A stretch of DNA of 64,000 bases from Ochrobactrum sp. Q0168 (GTDB taxonomy: Bacteria > Pseudomonadota > Alphaproteobacteria > Rhizobiales > Rhizobiaceae): contig NZ_JAELXQ010000001.1 in assembly GCF_016427605.1 (NCBI RefSeq), positions 124,001 through 188,000 of the forward strand. Reading direction: 5' to 3'. The translations under genes were made by a program, and so were the position numbers. Positions 55,277-63,943 of this stretch are shown here, piece by piece. The notes under the pieces are model-generated. The model did no database searches. It was not told the DNA's origin and was given only the letters and a program-made list of their open reading frames with translations. Numbering within the stretch: position 1 is the first letter of the stretch; the number at the start of each line of letters is the position of its first letter.

Positions 55277-56047
55277 TTGAGTGCCCTCGATATCGAATAT
55301 TTCGAAAATGACGGCTTGCGTCTTGCATATCGTCAGGATGGCGAAGGCGATCCGATCCTGCTGATCCACGGCTTTGCGTCTTCAAGTCTCGTCAATTGGG
55401 TTTCGCCGGGCTGGTTCCGGACGCTTACCGAGGCGGGTTATCGCGTTATCGCCATGGATGATCGCGGACATGGCTTTTCGGCCAAAAGCCACAATGCGGA
55501 AGATTACACGCCGACCAAGATGGCGGGCGATGCGGCAGCACTGCTCGATCATCTGGGCATCGAGAAAGCCCATGTGATGGGCTATTCGATGGGCGCGCGG
55601 ATCACTGCCTTTCTGGCCATTGAGCATCCGCAGCGTGTTCACAGCGCAATCTTTGGCGGATTGGGCATCGGCATGGTCACCGGCGCTGGCGACTGGGAAC
55701 CGATTGGCGAGGCGCTACTGGCCGAAGATCCGACGACGATCACCCATCCGCGCGGGCAGATGTTCCGCAAATTCGCAGACCAGACCAAGAGCGACCGCAT
55801 TGCGCTCGCCGCCTGTGTGATTACCTCAAAGGAATTGGTTCCGGCGGCGGCCATCGCACGGATCATGCAGCCGGTATTGGTTGCTGTCGGCACGACAGAC
55901 GACATTGCTGGCAATCCGCAGGAACTGGCCGATCTGCTGCCGAACGGTCAGGCGCTCGATATTCCGGGGCGTGACCACATGCTGGCTGTTGGCGACAAGG
56001 TCTACAAGCAGGCGGTCCTGGAGTTTCTCAGGAAAAATCCGCTCTGA
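55277..56047 (+). CDS. Alpha/beta-fold hydrolase
   Basis: A 256-residue cytoplasmic hydrolase with the oxyanion motif LLIHGFASS, the nucleophile elbow GYSMGAR (serine nucleophile), an acid in VGTTDDIAG and the histidine in IPGRDHML. The start is TTG at 55277, with AAAGGA 8 nt upstream; no in-frame ATG is available. The substrate is unknown. cysE begins about 150 nt downstream and is probably a separate unit. Confidence 0.88.
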   Translation: MSALDIEYFENDGLRLAYRQDGEGDPILLIHGFASSSLVNWVSPGWFRTLTEAGYRVIAMDDRGHGFSAKSHNAEDYTPTKMAGDAAALLDHLGIEKAHVMGYSMGARITAFLAIEHPQRVHSAIFGGLGIGMVTGAGDWEPIGEALLAEDPTTITHPRGQMFRKFADQTKSDRIALAACVITSKELVPAAAIARIMQPVLVAVGTTDDIAGNPQELADLLPNGQALDIPGRDHMLAVGDKVYKQAVLEFLRKNPL

Positions 56048-56195
56048 TCGCCCAATAGGGCCTGTGTCAATTTCTGCGGTGTCAAGGCAAAGCGTTTTCA
56101 GTTATGCTGCGCGCCGAACTCGTATTGCGGCGCGGAGCCATGTCGGAAAATTCGGCTTTCGTCTGGCCCGCGCGGTGCAAAACCGGAGTATATCC

Positions 56196-57035
56196 ATGTC
56201 TGTTCGCTCAACTGCGAAAGTGAATGCCAGCCTCGGGCAAGTCGATCCTATCTGGCACTCCATCCGTGCCGAAGCGGAGGAAGCCGCCAAATCCGACCCC
56301 GTGCTCGGAACGTTTCTTTACGCGACGATTCTCAACCAGCCGAGCCTTGAAGATGCCGTCATGCACCGCATTTCGGAACGTCTCGGCCATGCGGATTTGA
56401 GTGCCGATATTCTGCGCCAGACATTTGATGCCATGCTGGACGCCAACCCGGAATGGTCGCAGACCGTGCGCGTGGATATTCAGGCCGTTTACGACCGCGA
56501 CCCGGCCTATAGCCGTTTCATGGACCCGATCCTTTATCTGAAGGGCTTTCATGCGATCCAGACGCATCGCCTAGCGCATTGGCTCTATCATCAAGGCCGC
56601 CGGGATTTTGCCTATTATCTGCAGAGCCGTTCGTCGTCGATCTTCCAGACCGATATTCATCCGGCGGCGCAGTTGGGCAGCGGGCTTTTCCTCGATCACG
56701 CGACGGGGCTTGTCGTCGGCGAGACCGCACTGATCGAAGACAATGTTTCGATCCTGCATGGCGTTACGCTGGGCGGTACCGGCAAATCGAGCGGTGATCG
56801 CCATCCGAAGATTCGCCATGGCGTGCTGATCGGCGCGGGCGCAAAGATTCTCGGCAATATCGAAGTCGGCCATTGCTCAAAGATCGCGGCAGGTTCTGTC
56901 GTGCTCAAGCCTGTTCCGCACAATGTCACGGTTGCCGGTGTGCCTGCCAAAATCATTGGCGATACGGGCTGCGCGGAACCGTCCCGAGTCATGGACCAGT
57001 TGCTGGGCGATGGCGTGCTGGGCGACGGCATTTAA
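56196..57035 (+). CDS. cysE: Serine O-acetyltransferase
   Basis: CysE makes O-acetylserine for cysteine synthesis. The 279-residue protein has the N-terminal helical SATase domain (about residues 15-120) and the left-handed beta-helix hexapeptide repeats. The catalytic region holds DHATGLVVGETA and HGVTLGGTGK. CCGGAG precedes the ATG at 56196; the frame open to 55881 overlaps the hydrolase gene and is rejected. The C-terminal isoleucine can insert into cysteine synthase, as in other CysE proteins. Confidence 0.95.
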   Translation: MSVRSTAKVNASLGQVDPIWHSIRAEAEEAAKSDPVLGTFLYATILNQPSLEDAVMHRISERLGHADLSADILRQTFDAMLDANPEWSQTVRVDIQAVYDRDPAYSRFMDPILYLKGFHAIQTHRLAHWLYHQGRRDFAYYLQSRSSSIFQTDIHPAAQLGSGLFLDHATGLVVGETALIEDNVSILHGVTLGGTGKSSGDRHPKIRHGVLIGAGAKILGNIEVGHCSKIAAGSVVLKPVPHNVTVAGVPAKIIGDTGCAEPSRVMDQLLGDGVLGDGI

Positions 57036-57128
57036 TCACGCAGACGCAGAACGTACAGAATCCGGGCCGCTTGCTGGTTTTTCTCCGCAAGCGGCCTATA
57101 TTTTGTCGAAAGCGGTGGTTAGGCGCTA

Positions 57129-57159
57129 AAACCCCGAAGGACTGGCCCTCCGGGGGTTT
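57129..57159 (+). terminator. Stem-loop after cysE
   Basis: AAACCCC (57129-57135) pairs with GGGGTTT (57153-57159) with further partial pairing inside. It lies about 95 nt after the cysE stop. Confidence 0.55.
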
Positions 57160-57216
57160 ACATCACAAAAGACCGGGTGCAATAAACCGGCCTCATTCAA
57201 ATTCAGGAGAAGCCGG

Positions 57217-57423
57217 TTGAAACCCGAAGAACTCAAAAAACTGGACGCCTATTTCAAACGGACCTTCAACAATCAGGGCCTTCAGGTGAAGGCGCGCCCG
57301 CGCAAGAACGACTCAGCTGAGCTCTATCTCGATGATGAGTTTTTGGGTCTGATCTACAAGGATGAGGACGAAGGCGAACTGTCCTATAATTTCTCTATGG
57401 CTATTCTCGACGTCGATCTTTGA
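57217..57423 (+). CDS. DUF3126 family protein
   Basis: A 68-residue acidic protein matching DUF3126, with the conserved LDAYFKRTFNN and LYLDDEFLGLIYKDEDEGE-like segments (cited in part). TTG at 57217 is the start, with AGGAG 7 nt upstream. It is widespread in Alphaproteobacteria and has no known function. Confidence 0.85.
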   Translation: MKPEELKKLDAYFKRTFNNQGLQVKARPRKNDSAELYLDDEFLGLIYKDEDEGELSYNFSMAILDVDL

Positions 57424-57433
57424 GGCACGGCTT

Positions 57434-57455
57434 CGAAAAATCGCAGGATTTTTCG
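57434..57455. terminator. Hairpin after DUF3126 gene
   Basis: CGAAAAATC (57434-57442) and GATTTTTCG (57447-57455) form a 9-bp stem around GCAG. T-rich arms exist on both strands. Confidence 0.6.
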
Positions 57456-57494
57456 AGCACGACCCATGATGATCCGTCATAGGCTGACGAACTG

Positions 57495-57523
57495 ACGCCC
57501 TTTTCGCTTCGTGGAGAGGGCGT
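57495..57523 (+). terminator. Second terminator after DUF3126 gene
   Basis: ACGCCCT (57495-57501) pairs with AGGGCGT (57517-57523), then TTTCTTT. It lies just before the end of the convergent minus-strand gene. Confidence 0.7.
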
Positions 57524-57528
57524 TTTCT

Positions 57529-58251
57529 TTAACTATTTCCCAACAGATGCCCGGTTGCGAACTGACGCATGGCTTCATCGAGTGTTTTCCACTCGGCCAG
57601 CATATCGCGGGGAAAGCGATAGAGAATCTGCAGCCCTTTTCCAAACTGGATATCGCGCTCGCAGGCGTTGAAATTTTCTGCCGATGCATCGCTCATGCAC
57701 CGGGCGACGAAGGCGGGATTGCCGCTCGCCGTATCGGAGACAACAAGTTCTTCATCGGTAAAACCGCTGCCTTTCAGAAATCGGTGAATCGTTAACCCAC
57801 CCGCCAAAGCTTCGCCCTCCGGCTCGATCAACGCCGCATAGATTGGCAGATAGCGCCCGCTCATGTCGCGGGACATGGTGCGCTCTTCAATCGACATGAA
57901 TAGCAATTGCCGCTTCGGCGTGAGCAGATTGAAGATTGCGCGGTCCGCTTCGGTATAGCCGGTTAGTCCGGGCCAGCGCGCGTAGAGATCGAGGCGGTTG
58001 GTCAGTCCGTCGCGCCGCTGATTGGAAAAGCGGATCATATTGGCCGGTATCGACAGGACATTGTTGCCGATCAGCACTTTATAGAGATGGGTGCTGTCGG
58101 AATGACCGCCGCGCGCAATCATTGGGCCGAGCAGGCGGCCGCCAAGATTGATGGCAACGGAAAGCACAACAAGTATGACAATCGCCAGCAAAACGCGGAC
58201 GTACAGCCGGTTGCCATCTTTTGTCGTGGTGGTTTCGATTGCGCTTTCCAT
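57529..58251 (-). CDS. Conserved membrane-anchored protein of unknown function
   Basis: A 240-residue protein with a short cytoplasmic N-terminus, one membrane helix (about residues 18-42) and a periplasmic domain of about 190 residues containing GNNVLSIPANMIRF and SGRYLPIYAALI. Two cysteines (in ARCMSD and NACERD) may form a disulfide. I recall similar unnamed proteins from Rhizobiales but no function. Confidence 0.75.
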   Translation of the reverse strand: MESAIETTTTKDGNRLYVRVLLAIVILVVLSVAINLGGRLLGPMIARGGHSDSTHLYKVLIGNNVLSIPANMIRFSNQRRDGLTNRLDLYARWPGLTGYTEADRAIFNLLTPKRQLLFMSIEERTMSRDMSGRYLPIYAALIEPEGEALAGGLTIHRFLKGSGFTDEELVVSDTASGNPAFVARCMSDASAENFNACERDIQFGKGLQILYRFPRDMLAEWKTLDEAMRQFATGHLLGNS

Positions 58252-58387
58252 TCGGCGGGAATGCCATGCTGATGATATTGCAGCGATTATCGGCCTTTTA
58301 TGGTTAACGGAGCATGAAGCCGCGCTTGTTCCACGCCCAAAAAAAGCTTAGCTCTTTTCATGAAGATATTCTGATGGAGGAGCCCAC

Positions 58388-58915
58388 ATGCCGATTTATG
58401 CTTATAACGGACACAAGCCGCAATTCGCAGACCGCGCCAGCAACTGGATTGCGCCGGATGCGACACTGATCGGCAAGGTCGTCGTGGGCGAAAATGTGGG
58501 CTTCTGGTTTGGGGCCGTTTTGCGCGGCGACAATGAAGTGATCTCCATCGGTGACGATACCAATGTGCAGGAACACTGCATCATGCACACCGATATCGGC
58601 TTTCCGTTGACGATTGGCGCGGGCTGCACCATCGGCCATCGGGCGATCCTGCATGGCTGCACCATTGGCGAGAATACGCTGATCGGCATGGGCGCTATCG
58701 TGCTCAATGGCGCAAAGATCGGCAAGAACTGCCTGATCGGCGCCGGTGCTCTGGTGACGGAGGGCAAGGAAATTCCAGACAATTCGCTGGTTGTCGGCTC
58801 GCCCGCGCGCGTTCTGCGTGAGCTGGATGAGGCGGCAGTGGAAAAGCTGAAGCTGTCCGCCAGGCATTATGTCGAGAAGGGGCACTCCTTCATGCGCGGC
58901 ATGGAACCGGCCTGA
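58388..58915 (+). CDS. Gamma-carbonic-anhydrase-like hexapeptide protein
   Basis: A 175-residue left-handed beta-helix protein of the YrdA/PaaY group. The trimer metal site is present as H67 (IMHTD), H84 and H89 (IGHRAILHG). Family members are often called gamma-class carbonic anhydrases, but many are inactive or have other substrates. GGAGGAG precedes the ATG. Confidence 0.9.
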   Translation: MPIYAYNGHKPQFADRASNWIAPDATLIGKVVVGENVGFWFGAVLRGDNEVISIGDDTNVQEHCIMHTDIGFPLTIGAGCTIGHRAILHGCTIGENTLIGMGAIVLNGAKIGKNCLIGAGALVTEGKEIPDNSLVVGSPARVLRELDEAAVEKLKLSARHYVEKGHSFMRGMEPA

Positions 58916-58929
58916 CGATTCGGTAACAA

Positions 58930-58967
58930 AAAGGACGGGCCAGAGGGAGACTGGGAACCCGTCCTTT
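58930..58967. terminator. Terminator between convergent genes
   Basis: AAAGGACGGG (58930-58939) pairs with CCCGTCCTTT (58958-58967). The minus strand continues as TTTTTGTT, so it mainly serves the BTLCP gene. Confidence 0.8.
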
Positions 58968-58986
58968 GAACTTCATCTGTGTCTGG

Positions 58987-59595
58987 TCAGTTCTTGATGC
59001 TGCCGACGAGAATGTCGCGGTCATCCTTGATCGAAACCCAGCTGCCGCTGTTCGCGGTCGACTGACGCTTCAGATAGGTGTAGTCGGTCTTGTTCCAGGC
59101 CAGAACGCGCTCGTCGAGATTGTCGAGAATGAAATCGCCGCGGTCGGTGCGCACCGTCAGGACGGCATGGCCATCACCATTCGGCTGACGAACCACGGTG
59201 AACAGCAGCGTATTGGCAGGAATGCCAAGCGCCATCAGCTCGCGCTGCTTTTCCAGCATGTAATCGTCGCAGTCGCCAGCGGTTACCGGATATTCCCAAT
59301 ATTCCTCGCGCCCCCAGACTTCCATGTCGGTGGCTGGCTTGATTCGCGTATTCACGCTGTCATTGACGGCAATGATCTGTTGCCACAGCTTCGGCGTCAG
59401 CTTGAGAGCGCTGGTGTTGCGGCTGACGATCTTGCATTCCGCAGGATAACGCTCGCAAAATTCATAATGCCCGATCGGCTGCGAGGTGCGTTCGCCGGTG
59501 GTCATCCATGGCGAGTTGGAGGCCGGGTTCGCTGCCTGCGCCAATCCAACGCCGAGCAGCAGAAATATCGCTGCGATGATGGTTTGCTTGGTCAT
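58987..59595 (-). CDS. Transglutaminase-like cysteine peptidase (BTLCP family)
   Basis: A 202-residue exported protein with a signal peptide (cleavage after AQA, about residue 21). The predicted triad is C109 (GDCDDY), H143 (DGHAVL) and D158 (LDNL). BTLCP proteins such as LapG cleave surface adhesins in biofilm control, but no LapD-like partner is adjacent. CAGGGAGA lies before the ATG. The upstream spacer 59596-59836 holds no gene. Confidence 0.9.
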   Translation of the reverse strand: MTKQTIIAAIFLLLGVGLAQAANPASNSPWMTTGERTSQPIGHYEFCERYPAECKIVSRNTSALKLTPKLWQQIIAVNDSVNTRIKPATDMEVWGREEYWEYPVTAGDCDDYMLEKQRELMALGIPANTLLFTVVRQPNGDGHAVLTVRTDRGDFILDNLDERVLAWNKTDYTYLKRQSTANSGSWVSIKDDRDILVGSIKN

Positions 59596-59836
59596 TCTTT
59601 TATCTCCCTGTTGGAGATCAAAATGACCGGGACAATTTGAAGCCGCGCAAATTTGCGCGCGAAAATGCGATTCAAATTCGATTAAAACTGCGCGGAATAC
59701 TGAAAGTTTTTGTAAAGAAAGTAGCTATTTCAGCCTGAAAACGCGAGTTTTCGCGTTGTTTTACTGTTTATACCCCTGCGCGCGGTTTGCCAATCCGTAA
59801 CCTTGACAGACGTTCATCTTTTCAGCCGTATAAAGT

Positions 59837-60442
59837 TTAGCTGAAAAGACTGTCGAGCGTTGTGCTGGTCTGGATGGTGGCAAACTCGATGGCGAAACCA
59901 TCTGCGAAATGGCGCACGACCCGTCCGCGGATCGGCCCCAACAGAATACCGCTCTTGATGGGCGGTTTGACGTCGCATTCAATAGCCGCGCCCGAAAGCG
60001 ACAAGTCGGCAATACGGCAGAGCAACTGGGTGCCATCGGGGAAGGTGACATTCTGATGCGACTTGCGCGGGACGACACGCTCATGGCGGCGATCTTCCGG
60101 CAGCGAAAGTTCATGCCGATTGGCAAGCCATGTCAGCTGAGCCGAAAGCTTGTCCTTTTTGGTCGCCGTATTGGTAAGGAGAAGATGAAAACCTTCCGCC
60201 GAAATCTGATAAGCAGTACCTTCGATGCGTCCGACATGATCGATATAGGCGATGATACGTTCGCCATTGCGCGGCGTGGCGATACCGGTCATCAGGGCGG
60301 TGCCGGGAGACATGCGCTTCAGGACACAAGGATATTCGCTGCGGTTTTCCAGCATATAGCGACCGTTGAGATCAACGTTGACGGCATTGAAATTATCCTG
60401 CCGCCCGCTATTCGCAGGTGATGTCGCCGCAAATCCCCTCAT
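59837..60442 (-). CDS. PilZ-domain protein
   Basis: A 201-residue protein with a degenerate PilZ-like half (about residues 25-110) followed by a clearer PilZ domain (about 115-195). The clear one has an arginine cluster RRHERVVPR and the later DLSLSGAAIE that matches the (D/N)xSxxG c-di-GMP motif. It is likely a cyclic-di-GMP effector. The ATG at 60442 has no good ribosome site, and a start near the VNVDLNGRYM segment is possible. Confidence 0.83.
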   Translation of the reverse strand: MRGFAATSPANSGRQDNFNAVNVDLNGRYMLENRSEYPCVLKRMSPGTALMTGIATPRNGERIIAYIDHVGRIEGTAYQISAEGFHLLLTNTATKKDKLSAQLTWLANRHELSLPEDRRHERVVPRKSHQNVTFPDGTQLLCRIADLSLSGAAIECDVKPPIKSGILLGPIRGRVVRHFADGFAIEFATIQTSTTLDSLFS

Positions 60443-60497
60443 TGAAGCTGGCCCATCTCAGTCTTTCGCCAATAAGCTGTTATTTACGTTATACTTA

Positions 60498-60550
60498 AAG
60501 CATTTCCAGCAAAAGTGCGAAGCGGTTTTGCGTGGGATAATGCGCAAAGA
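60498..60550. repeat. Palindromic repeat family A, copy 2
   Basis: AAGCATTTCCAGCAAAAGTG, then CGAAGCGGTTTTGCGT, then GGGATAATGCGC. The stem is GCAAAA/GGTTTTGC. It is the fuller copy and is identical to copy 3 over 31 bp (60503-60533). Confidence 0.85.
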
Positions 60551-60557
60551 CAAAATT

Positions 60558-60603
60558 AAATTTCCAGCAAAAGTGCGAAGCGGTTTTGCGTAGGCGCAAA
60601 AGA
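60558..60603. repeat. Palindromic repeat family A, copy 3
   Basis: A direct tandem copy of the preceding element (core 60561-60591, 58 nt offset), ending beside the PAS gene stop at 60616. Confidence 0.85.
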
Positions 60604-60615
60604 GAAACTGCGATT

Positions 60616-61278
60616 TCAGGCTTTGCCGCCATTGATGACGCGCAGATGCGGAACCTTGTGGATGGGCGGCGTCGCCATGCGGGTTTCCGTCCACTGGCGG
60701 GCACGATTCGAGGCATTGACCGTGAAGATCGCCGCTTTCACCGCTTCATCGGCAAGCGCCACATCCGGCGCAATTGGTTCAATGTGATTGAGATGGCCGA
60801 GTACCAGAGGATCGGCGCCTGCCCAGGTCACATTGTCCAGAACGGCCATGCTGCCCATGAGGCCAACGCGACCGTCGCGGGATTCCAATGGCGCAAGCAG
60901 CATTTCAAAGCTGAGGCTGCGGCCCGACAGACTGATTCCATCATGCAGGCTAAGCGCGGGGATCTGCATCGCGCTGACATTCTGCGCCAGTTCGCCGAGG
61001 GCAGGGCGGTCACGCTCTGGCCACAAGGATAAAAGGCGCACGCCTTTCAGTTCGCGACCGAACAGGGTGCAGATTCGCGTGCCGCCAAGACGAAAGACCA
61101 GTTCGCCATTTTCATCCGCTTCAACGAAAAAGAGATCGGACAAATGCCGCCCCAGCCGACGCGGTTCGATATCGGTGCGCTGCGGCGCCTGGAAACCGCG
61201 CTCGAGATCGTCATTGCGATCAAAGGCCAGTCGCTGCCATTCGCTGAAGATCGCGATCGTGCTGCGGTGTTTCATCAT
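60616..61278 (-). CDS. PAS_5 domain protein
   Basis: A 220-residue protein dominated by a PAS_5-like domain (about residues 10-170), with the recurring segments RRLGRHLSDLFFVE, GELVFRLGGTRICTLFGREL and LGHLNHIEPI (each cited in part). Such proteins are abundant in Rhizobiales and lack output domains; the sensed signal is unknown. Two ATG codons are adjacent at the start. Confidence 0.8.
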   Translation of the reverse strand: MMKHRSTIAIFSEWQRLAFDRNDDLERGFQAPQRTDIEPRRLGRHLSDLFFVEADENGELVFRLGGTRICTLFGRELKGVRLLSLWPERDRPALGELAQNVSAMQIPALSLHDGISLSGRSLSFEMLLAPLESRDGRVGLMGSMAVLDNVTWAGADPLVLGHLNHIEPIAPDVALADEAVKAAIFTVNASNRARQWTETRMATPPIHKVPHLRVINGGKA

Positions 61279-61439
61279 GCGCCGTTCGTTTGATTCGGGG
61301 TGAATTTGGAATGCTGGTCGATTGCGAAGCGCCCTGGCTCCGGCTCGCGACCATTAAAATAGTATTAACGGCGCCGATGCCAGCTTAACCCTTTCTTCAT
61401 CCACGGTGCTCGACCGTTAAGGTTAACAACAAGTAATTC

Positions 61440-61590
61440 TTGCAATGCGGATAGCGCTGGCGTTTGATGAGGACATCAGATGAAGCCGTTGTCTTGATTG
61501 GTGTTTTTCTGAGATCCAGTCGTTATTTTTGCGAATCTCGCTGGTTCGCGTCAGGGCCGGTGGTTGACCTCCACTGGCCTTTATTTTTAA
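61440..61590 (+). ncRNA. Structured leader or small RNA with terminator, upstream of rhomboid gene
   Basis: No protein gene is visible in 61279-61705. A hairpin TGATG/CATCA (61465-61478) is followed by a five-codon ORF (61480-61497, MKPLS) with GAGGA 6 nt before its ATG. Overlapping, mutually exclusive stems follow: GAGAT/ATCTC (61511-61539) and GCGAA/TTCGC (61531-61549). The terminator is GCCGGTGG (61556-61563)/CCACTGGC (61571-61578), then CTTTATTTTT. CCAGT (61516-61520) could pair with ACTGG of the terminator arm and open it. Both an attenuator and a small RNA fit. Confidence 0.45.
61556..61588 (+). terminator. Intrinsic terminator within the rhomboid leader
   Basis: Eight base pairs with one G-U, a 7-nt loop and a T-rich tail, about 118 nt before the rhomboid start and with no plus-strand gene before it. 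Confidence 0.7.
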
Positions 61591-61705
61591 CGATTTCTAT
61601 CCTATCAAATGCTGGTTTCGCCACGCGACCGGTCCGATTGGGCCGATTGTCGTTACTGGGCGTCATTGGCTCCATCGCGGTTTCGTAATCTGGAAAGCAG
61701 TGTTC

Positions 61706-62446
61706 ATGGTCCTTCCGCAACCGGAAATGCAGAATAATCGCGGTCGTTCGGGAGGAAGTGAGCCGATCTTCAATATTCCAGGCGTGGTGATCGCTCTGAT
61801 CGGCATCTGCGTCGCGGTCTATGTCTATCAGAACTACCTGATCAGCGAGCAGCAGAACTATCAGTTCATGCTGAACTTCTCTCTGATTCCCGCGCGATTC
61901 TCGCTGGGCGGCGGCTTTACAGATCCGGCTGGCCTGTTCACGTTGCTCAGCTATTCCTTCATGCATGGCGGCATCGAGCATATCGTGGTCAATATGATCT
62001 GGCTTGCTGCCTTCGGTTCGCCGCTGGCAGGGCGTATCGGAACCGCGCGCATGATCATTTTCTGGATCTTCACGGCGATTATCGCCGGATTGACGCATTA
62101 TGCGGTTTATCCGGATAGCGTGACGCCATTGGTTGGCGCTTCGGGCGCGATTTCCGGCATGATGGGCGCTTCGGCGCGTTACGGGTTCCGGCGTGTGAAT
62201 TTTGGGCGACGGGCAGAATTTGCCGGCCCGTTGCTGCCGGTCGGCTTCACGCTGACGCTGAAACCGGTCATTACCTTCGTGGGCGTCTGGTTCGTGATCA
62301 ATATCATTACCGGCATTTACACGACCGGCGGCGCTGATCTCTCGGGCATCGCCTGGGAAGCGCATATTGGTGGTTTTATCGCCGGTTTCTTCGGGATTTC
62401 GCTGCTGGATCGTCCGCGCAGCTATGATGCAGTTCTAAGGCGTTAG
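61706..62446 (+). CDS. Rhomboid family intramembrane serine protease
   Basis: A 246-residue membrane protein with about six helices. The catalytic serine S146 is in GASGAISG and the histidine H220 in EAHIGG. The HGGIEHIVVNMIWL helix is the conserved family motif. Rhomboids cut substrates inside the membrane. The ATG at 61706 is chosen because GGAAAG is 8 nt upstream; the GTG at 61700 is too close to it. Confidence 0.92.
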   Translation: MVLPQPEMQNNRGRSGGSEPIFNIPGVVIALIGICVAVYVYQNYLISEQQNYQFMLNFSLIPARFSLGGGFTDPAGLFTLLSYSFMHGGIEHIVVNMIWLAAFGSPLAGRIGTARMIIFWIFTAIIAGLTHYAVYPDSVTPLVGASGAISGMMGASARYGFRRVNFGRRAEFAGPLLPVGFTLTLKPVITFVGVWFVINIITGIYTTGGADLSGIAWEAHIGGFIAGFFGISLLDRPRSYDAVLRR

Positions 62447-62590
62447 AACAGTTCCCTCCCAGTTTTATGGTACTTGCTAATCGGGCGATCAAAGCGCACC
62501 ATCAGGTAACGCGGCGGGAGGAGCTGCGTTCTGTTTTCAGGTGTTTGAATGTCTGAAACAGCGAATGCTAAATCTTTGGAGGGACTTGGC

Positions 62591-63022
62591 ATGACAGTAA
62601 GATCGATTCTCGAACATAAGGGCAGGGACGTTATCGTCATCGCACCTGCCGACACGCTTTCCCACGCCGTTGCCATGTTGAACCAACACAAGATCGGCGC
62701 TCTGGTGGTTTGCGACGAGGCCGGTCATATCAAAGGCATTCTTTCCGAACGCGATGTGGTCCGGGCGCTGTCCCTCAAGGAAAGCGGCGCGATGGCCATG
62801 CCGGTTGCCGAGGTCATGACCGCAAAAGTGCAGGTCTGCCGGGAGCATCATACGATCAATCAGGTCATGGAAATCATGACGCGCAGCCGTTTCAGACATA
62901 TGCCGGTTGAAGAACACGGCAAACTGGTCGGAATCATCTCCATCGGTGACGTCGTGAAACGGCGAATCGAAGATGTGGAGCGCGAGGCCGAAGAGATTCG
63001 CACCTATATCGCGACCGCCTGA
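62591..63022 (+). CDS. CBS-domain-pair protein
   Basis: A 143-residue protein of two CBS domains (about residues 10-60 and 75-130), with GILSERDVVRAL and GIISIGDVVK at equivalent positions. CBS pairs bind adenosine ligands and regulate partners; here it is stand-alone. TTGGAGGGAC precedes the ATG at 62591. An ATG at 62549 is possible but has no site. Confidence 0.88.
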   Translation: MTVRSILEHKGRDVIVIAPADTLSHAVAMLNQHKIGALVVCDEAGHIKGILSERDVVRALSLKESGAMAMPVAEVMTAKVQVCREHHTINQVMEIMTRSRFRHMPVEEHGKLVGIISIGDVVKRRIEDVEREAEEIRTYIATA

Positions 63023-63041
63023 GCCTGTCCGTTCAACAATG

Positions 63042-63074
63042 CCATGCGCCGACAAGAAATTTCACGGCGCATGG
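63042..63074. terminator. Stem-loop between convergent CBS and rlmB genes
   Basis: CCATGCGCCG (63042-63051) and CGGCGCATGG (63065-63074) form a perfect 10-bp stem. There is no T-run, but the position between two convergent stops fits a shared terminator. Confidence 0.6.
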
Positions 63075-63082
63075 GTGTGGAA

Positions 63083-63943
63083 TCAACGATTGCGCAGATA
63101 ACGCTCCGCCGCATAAAGCGAAATCGCTGCGGCGTTGGAGACATTGAGCGATTTAATCTCGCCGGGCATGTCGAGCCGTGCAAGCGCGGTCACGGTTTCC
63201 CGCGTCTTCTGGCGCAGGCCTTTTCCTTCCGCACCGAGAACCAGCGCGATTCGTCGGCCCGTTAGCGTCGCTTCCATCTCCAGCGGGCCTTCCGAATCAA
63301 GGCCGATGGTCTGGAAACCCAGCCCGTGCAGCTCTTCAATCGCTTCGGCGAGGTTTCTCACCTCAATATGGGGGATAAGTTCAAGCGCACCGGATGCAGC
63401 CTTGGCCAGAACGCCGGTTTCCTGCGGGCTGTGACGGCTGGTTGTGATCAGTGCTCCCGCACCGAAAGCCACAGCCGAGCGCATGATGGCGCCGACATTG
63501 TGCGGATCGGTGACCTGATCGAGCACCAGCAAAAGCGGGCTTTCCTGCAATTCAGAGAGTTTTTTGGCGCGCAGCGGTTCTGCTTCGATCATCACCCCCT
63601 GATGCACCGCGTCGGAACCGGTTTCCTTGTCGATATCCTTTGGATCGACGATCTCGACAGGGAAGGGCAGCGAATCGGCTTCTCCGATTTCAAGCCGCGC
63701 AAAACCGTTGCGCGTGGCGCGCATACGCAAAATTTTGCGAGCCGGATTTTCAACGGCTGCGCGCACCGTATGCAGCCCATAAAGGCGCACGATGCCTTCC
63801 GCTACGGCGCTGGCAGATATGGCGGGGCGTTGCGGTCTGTGCGGGGCTTTTCCTTCAGCTGCAGCCTTCTGGTCGCGATGCTGACGGCGCAGGCGCGCAT
63901 AATGTGTATCTTTAGGTGTACGGGGCGTGTTCTGATCAGTCAT
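63083..63943 (-). CDS. rlmB: 23S rRNA (guanosine-2'-O-)-methyltransferase RlmB
   Basis: A 286-residue SpoU/TrmH-class methyltransferase that probably methylates G2251 of 23S rRNA. It has a basic N-terminal tail (about 40 residues) and a substrate-binding domain starting LYGLHTVRAAVENP. The SAM-knot motifs LDQVTDPHNVGAIMRSA, LVLGAEGKGL and LNVSNAAAISLY are all present. The N-terminal tail is longer than in E. coli, as in other Rhizobiales. Confidence 0.93.
   Translation of the reverse strand: MTDQNTPRTPKDTHYARLRRQHRDQKAAAEGKAPHRPQRPAISASAVAEGIVRLYGLHTVRAAVENPARKILRMRATRNGFARLEIGEADSLPFPVEIVDPKDIDKETGSDAVHQGVMIEAEPLRAKKLSELQESPLLLVLDQVTDPHNVGAIMRSAVAFGAGALITTSRHSPQETGVLAKAASGALELIPHIEVRNLAEAIEELHGLGFQTIGLDSEGPLEMEATLTGRRIALVLGAEGKGLRQKTRETVTALARLDMPGEIKSLNVSNAAAISLYAAERYLRNR

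Noticed and set aside
61464..61688. 74-codon plus-strand ORF before the rhomboid gene
   Set aside because: It begins at TTG without a ribosome site, reads through an intrinsic terminator and shows no domain; the short MKPLS ORF and RNA structure are more plausible.
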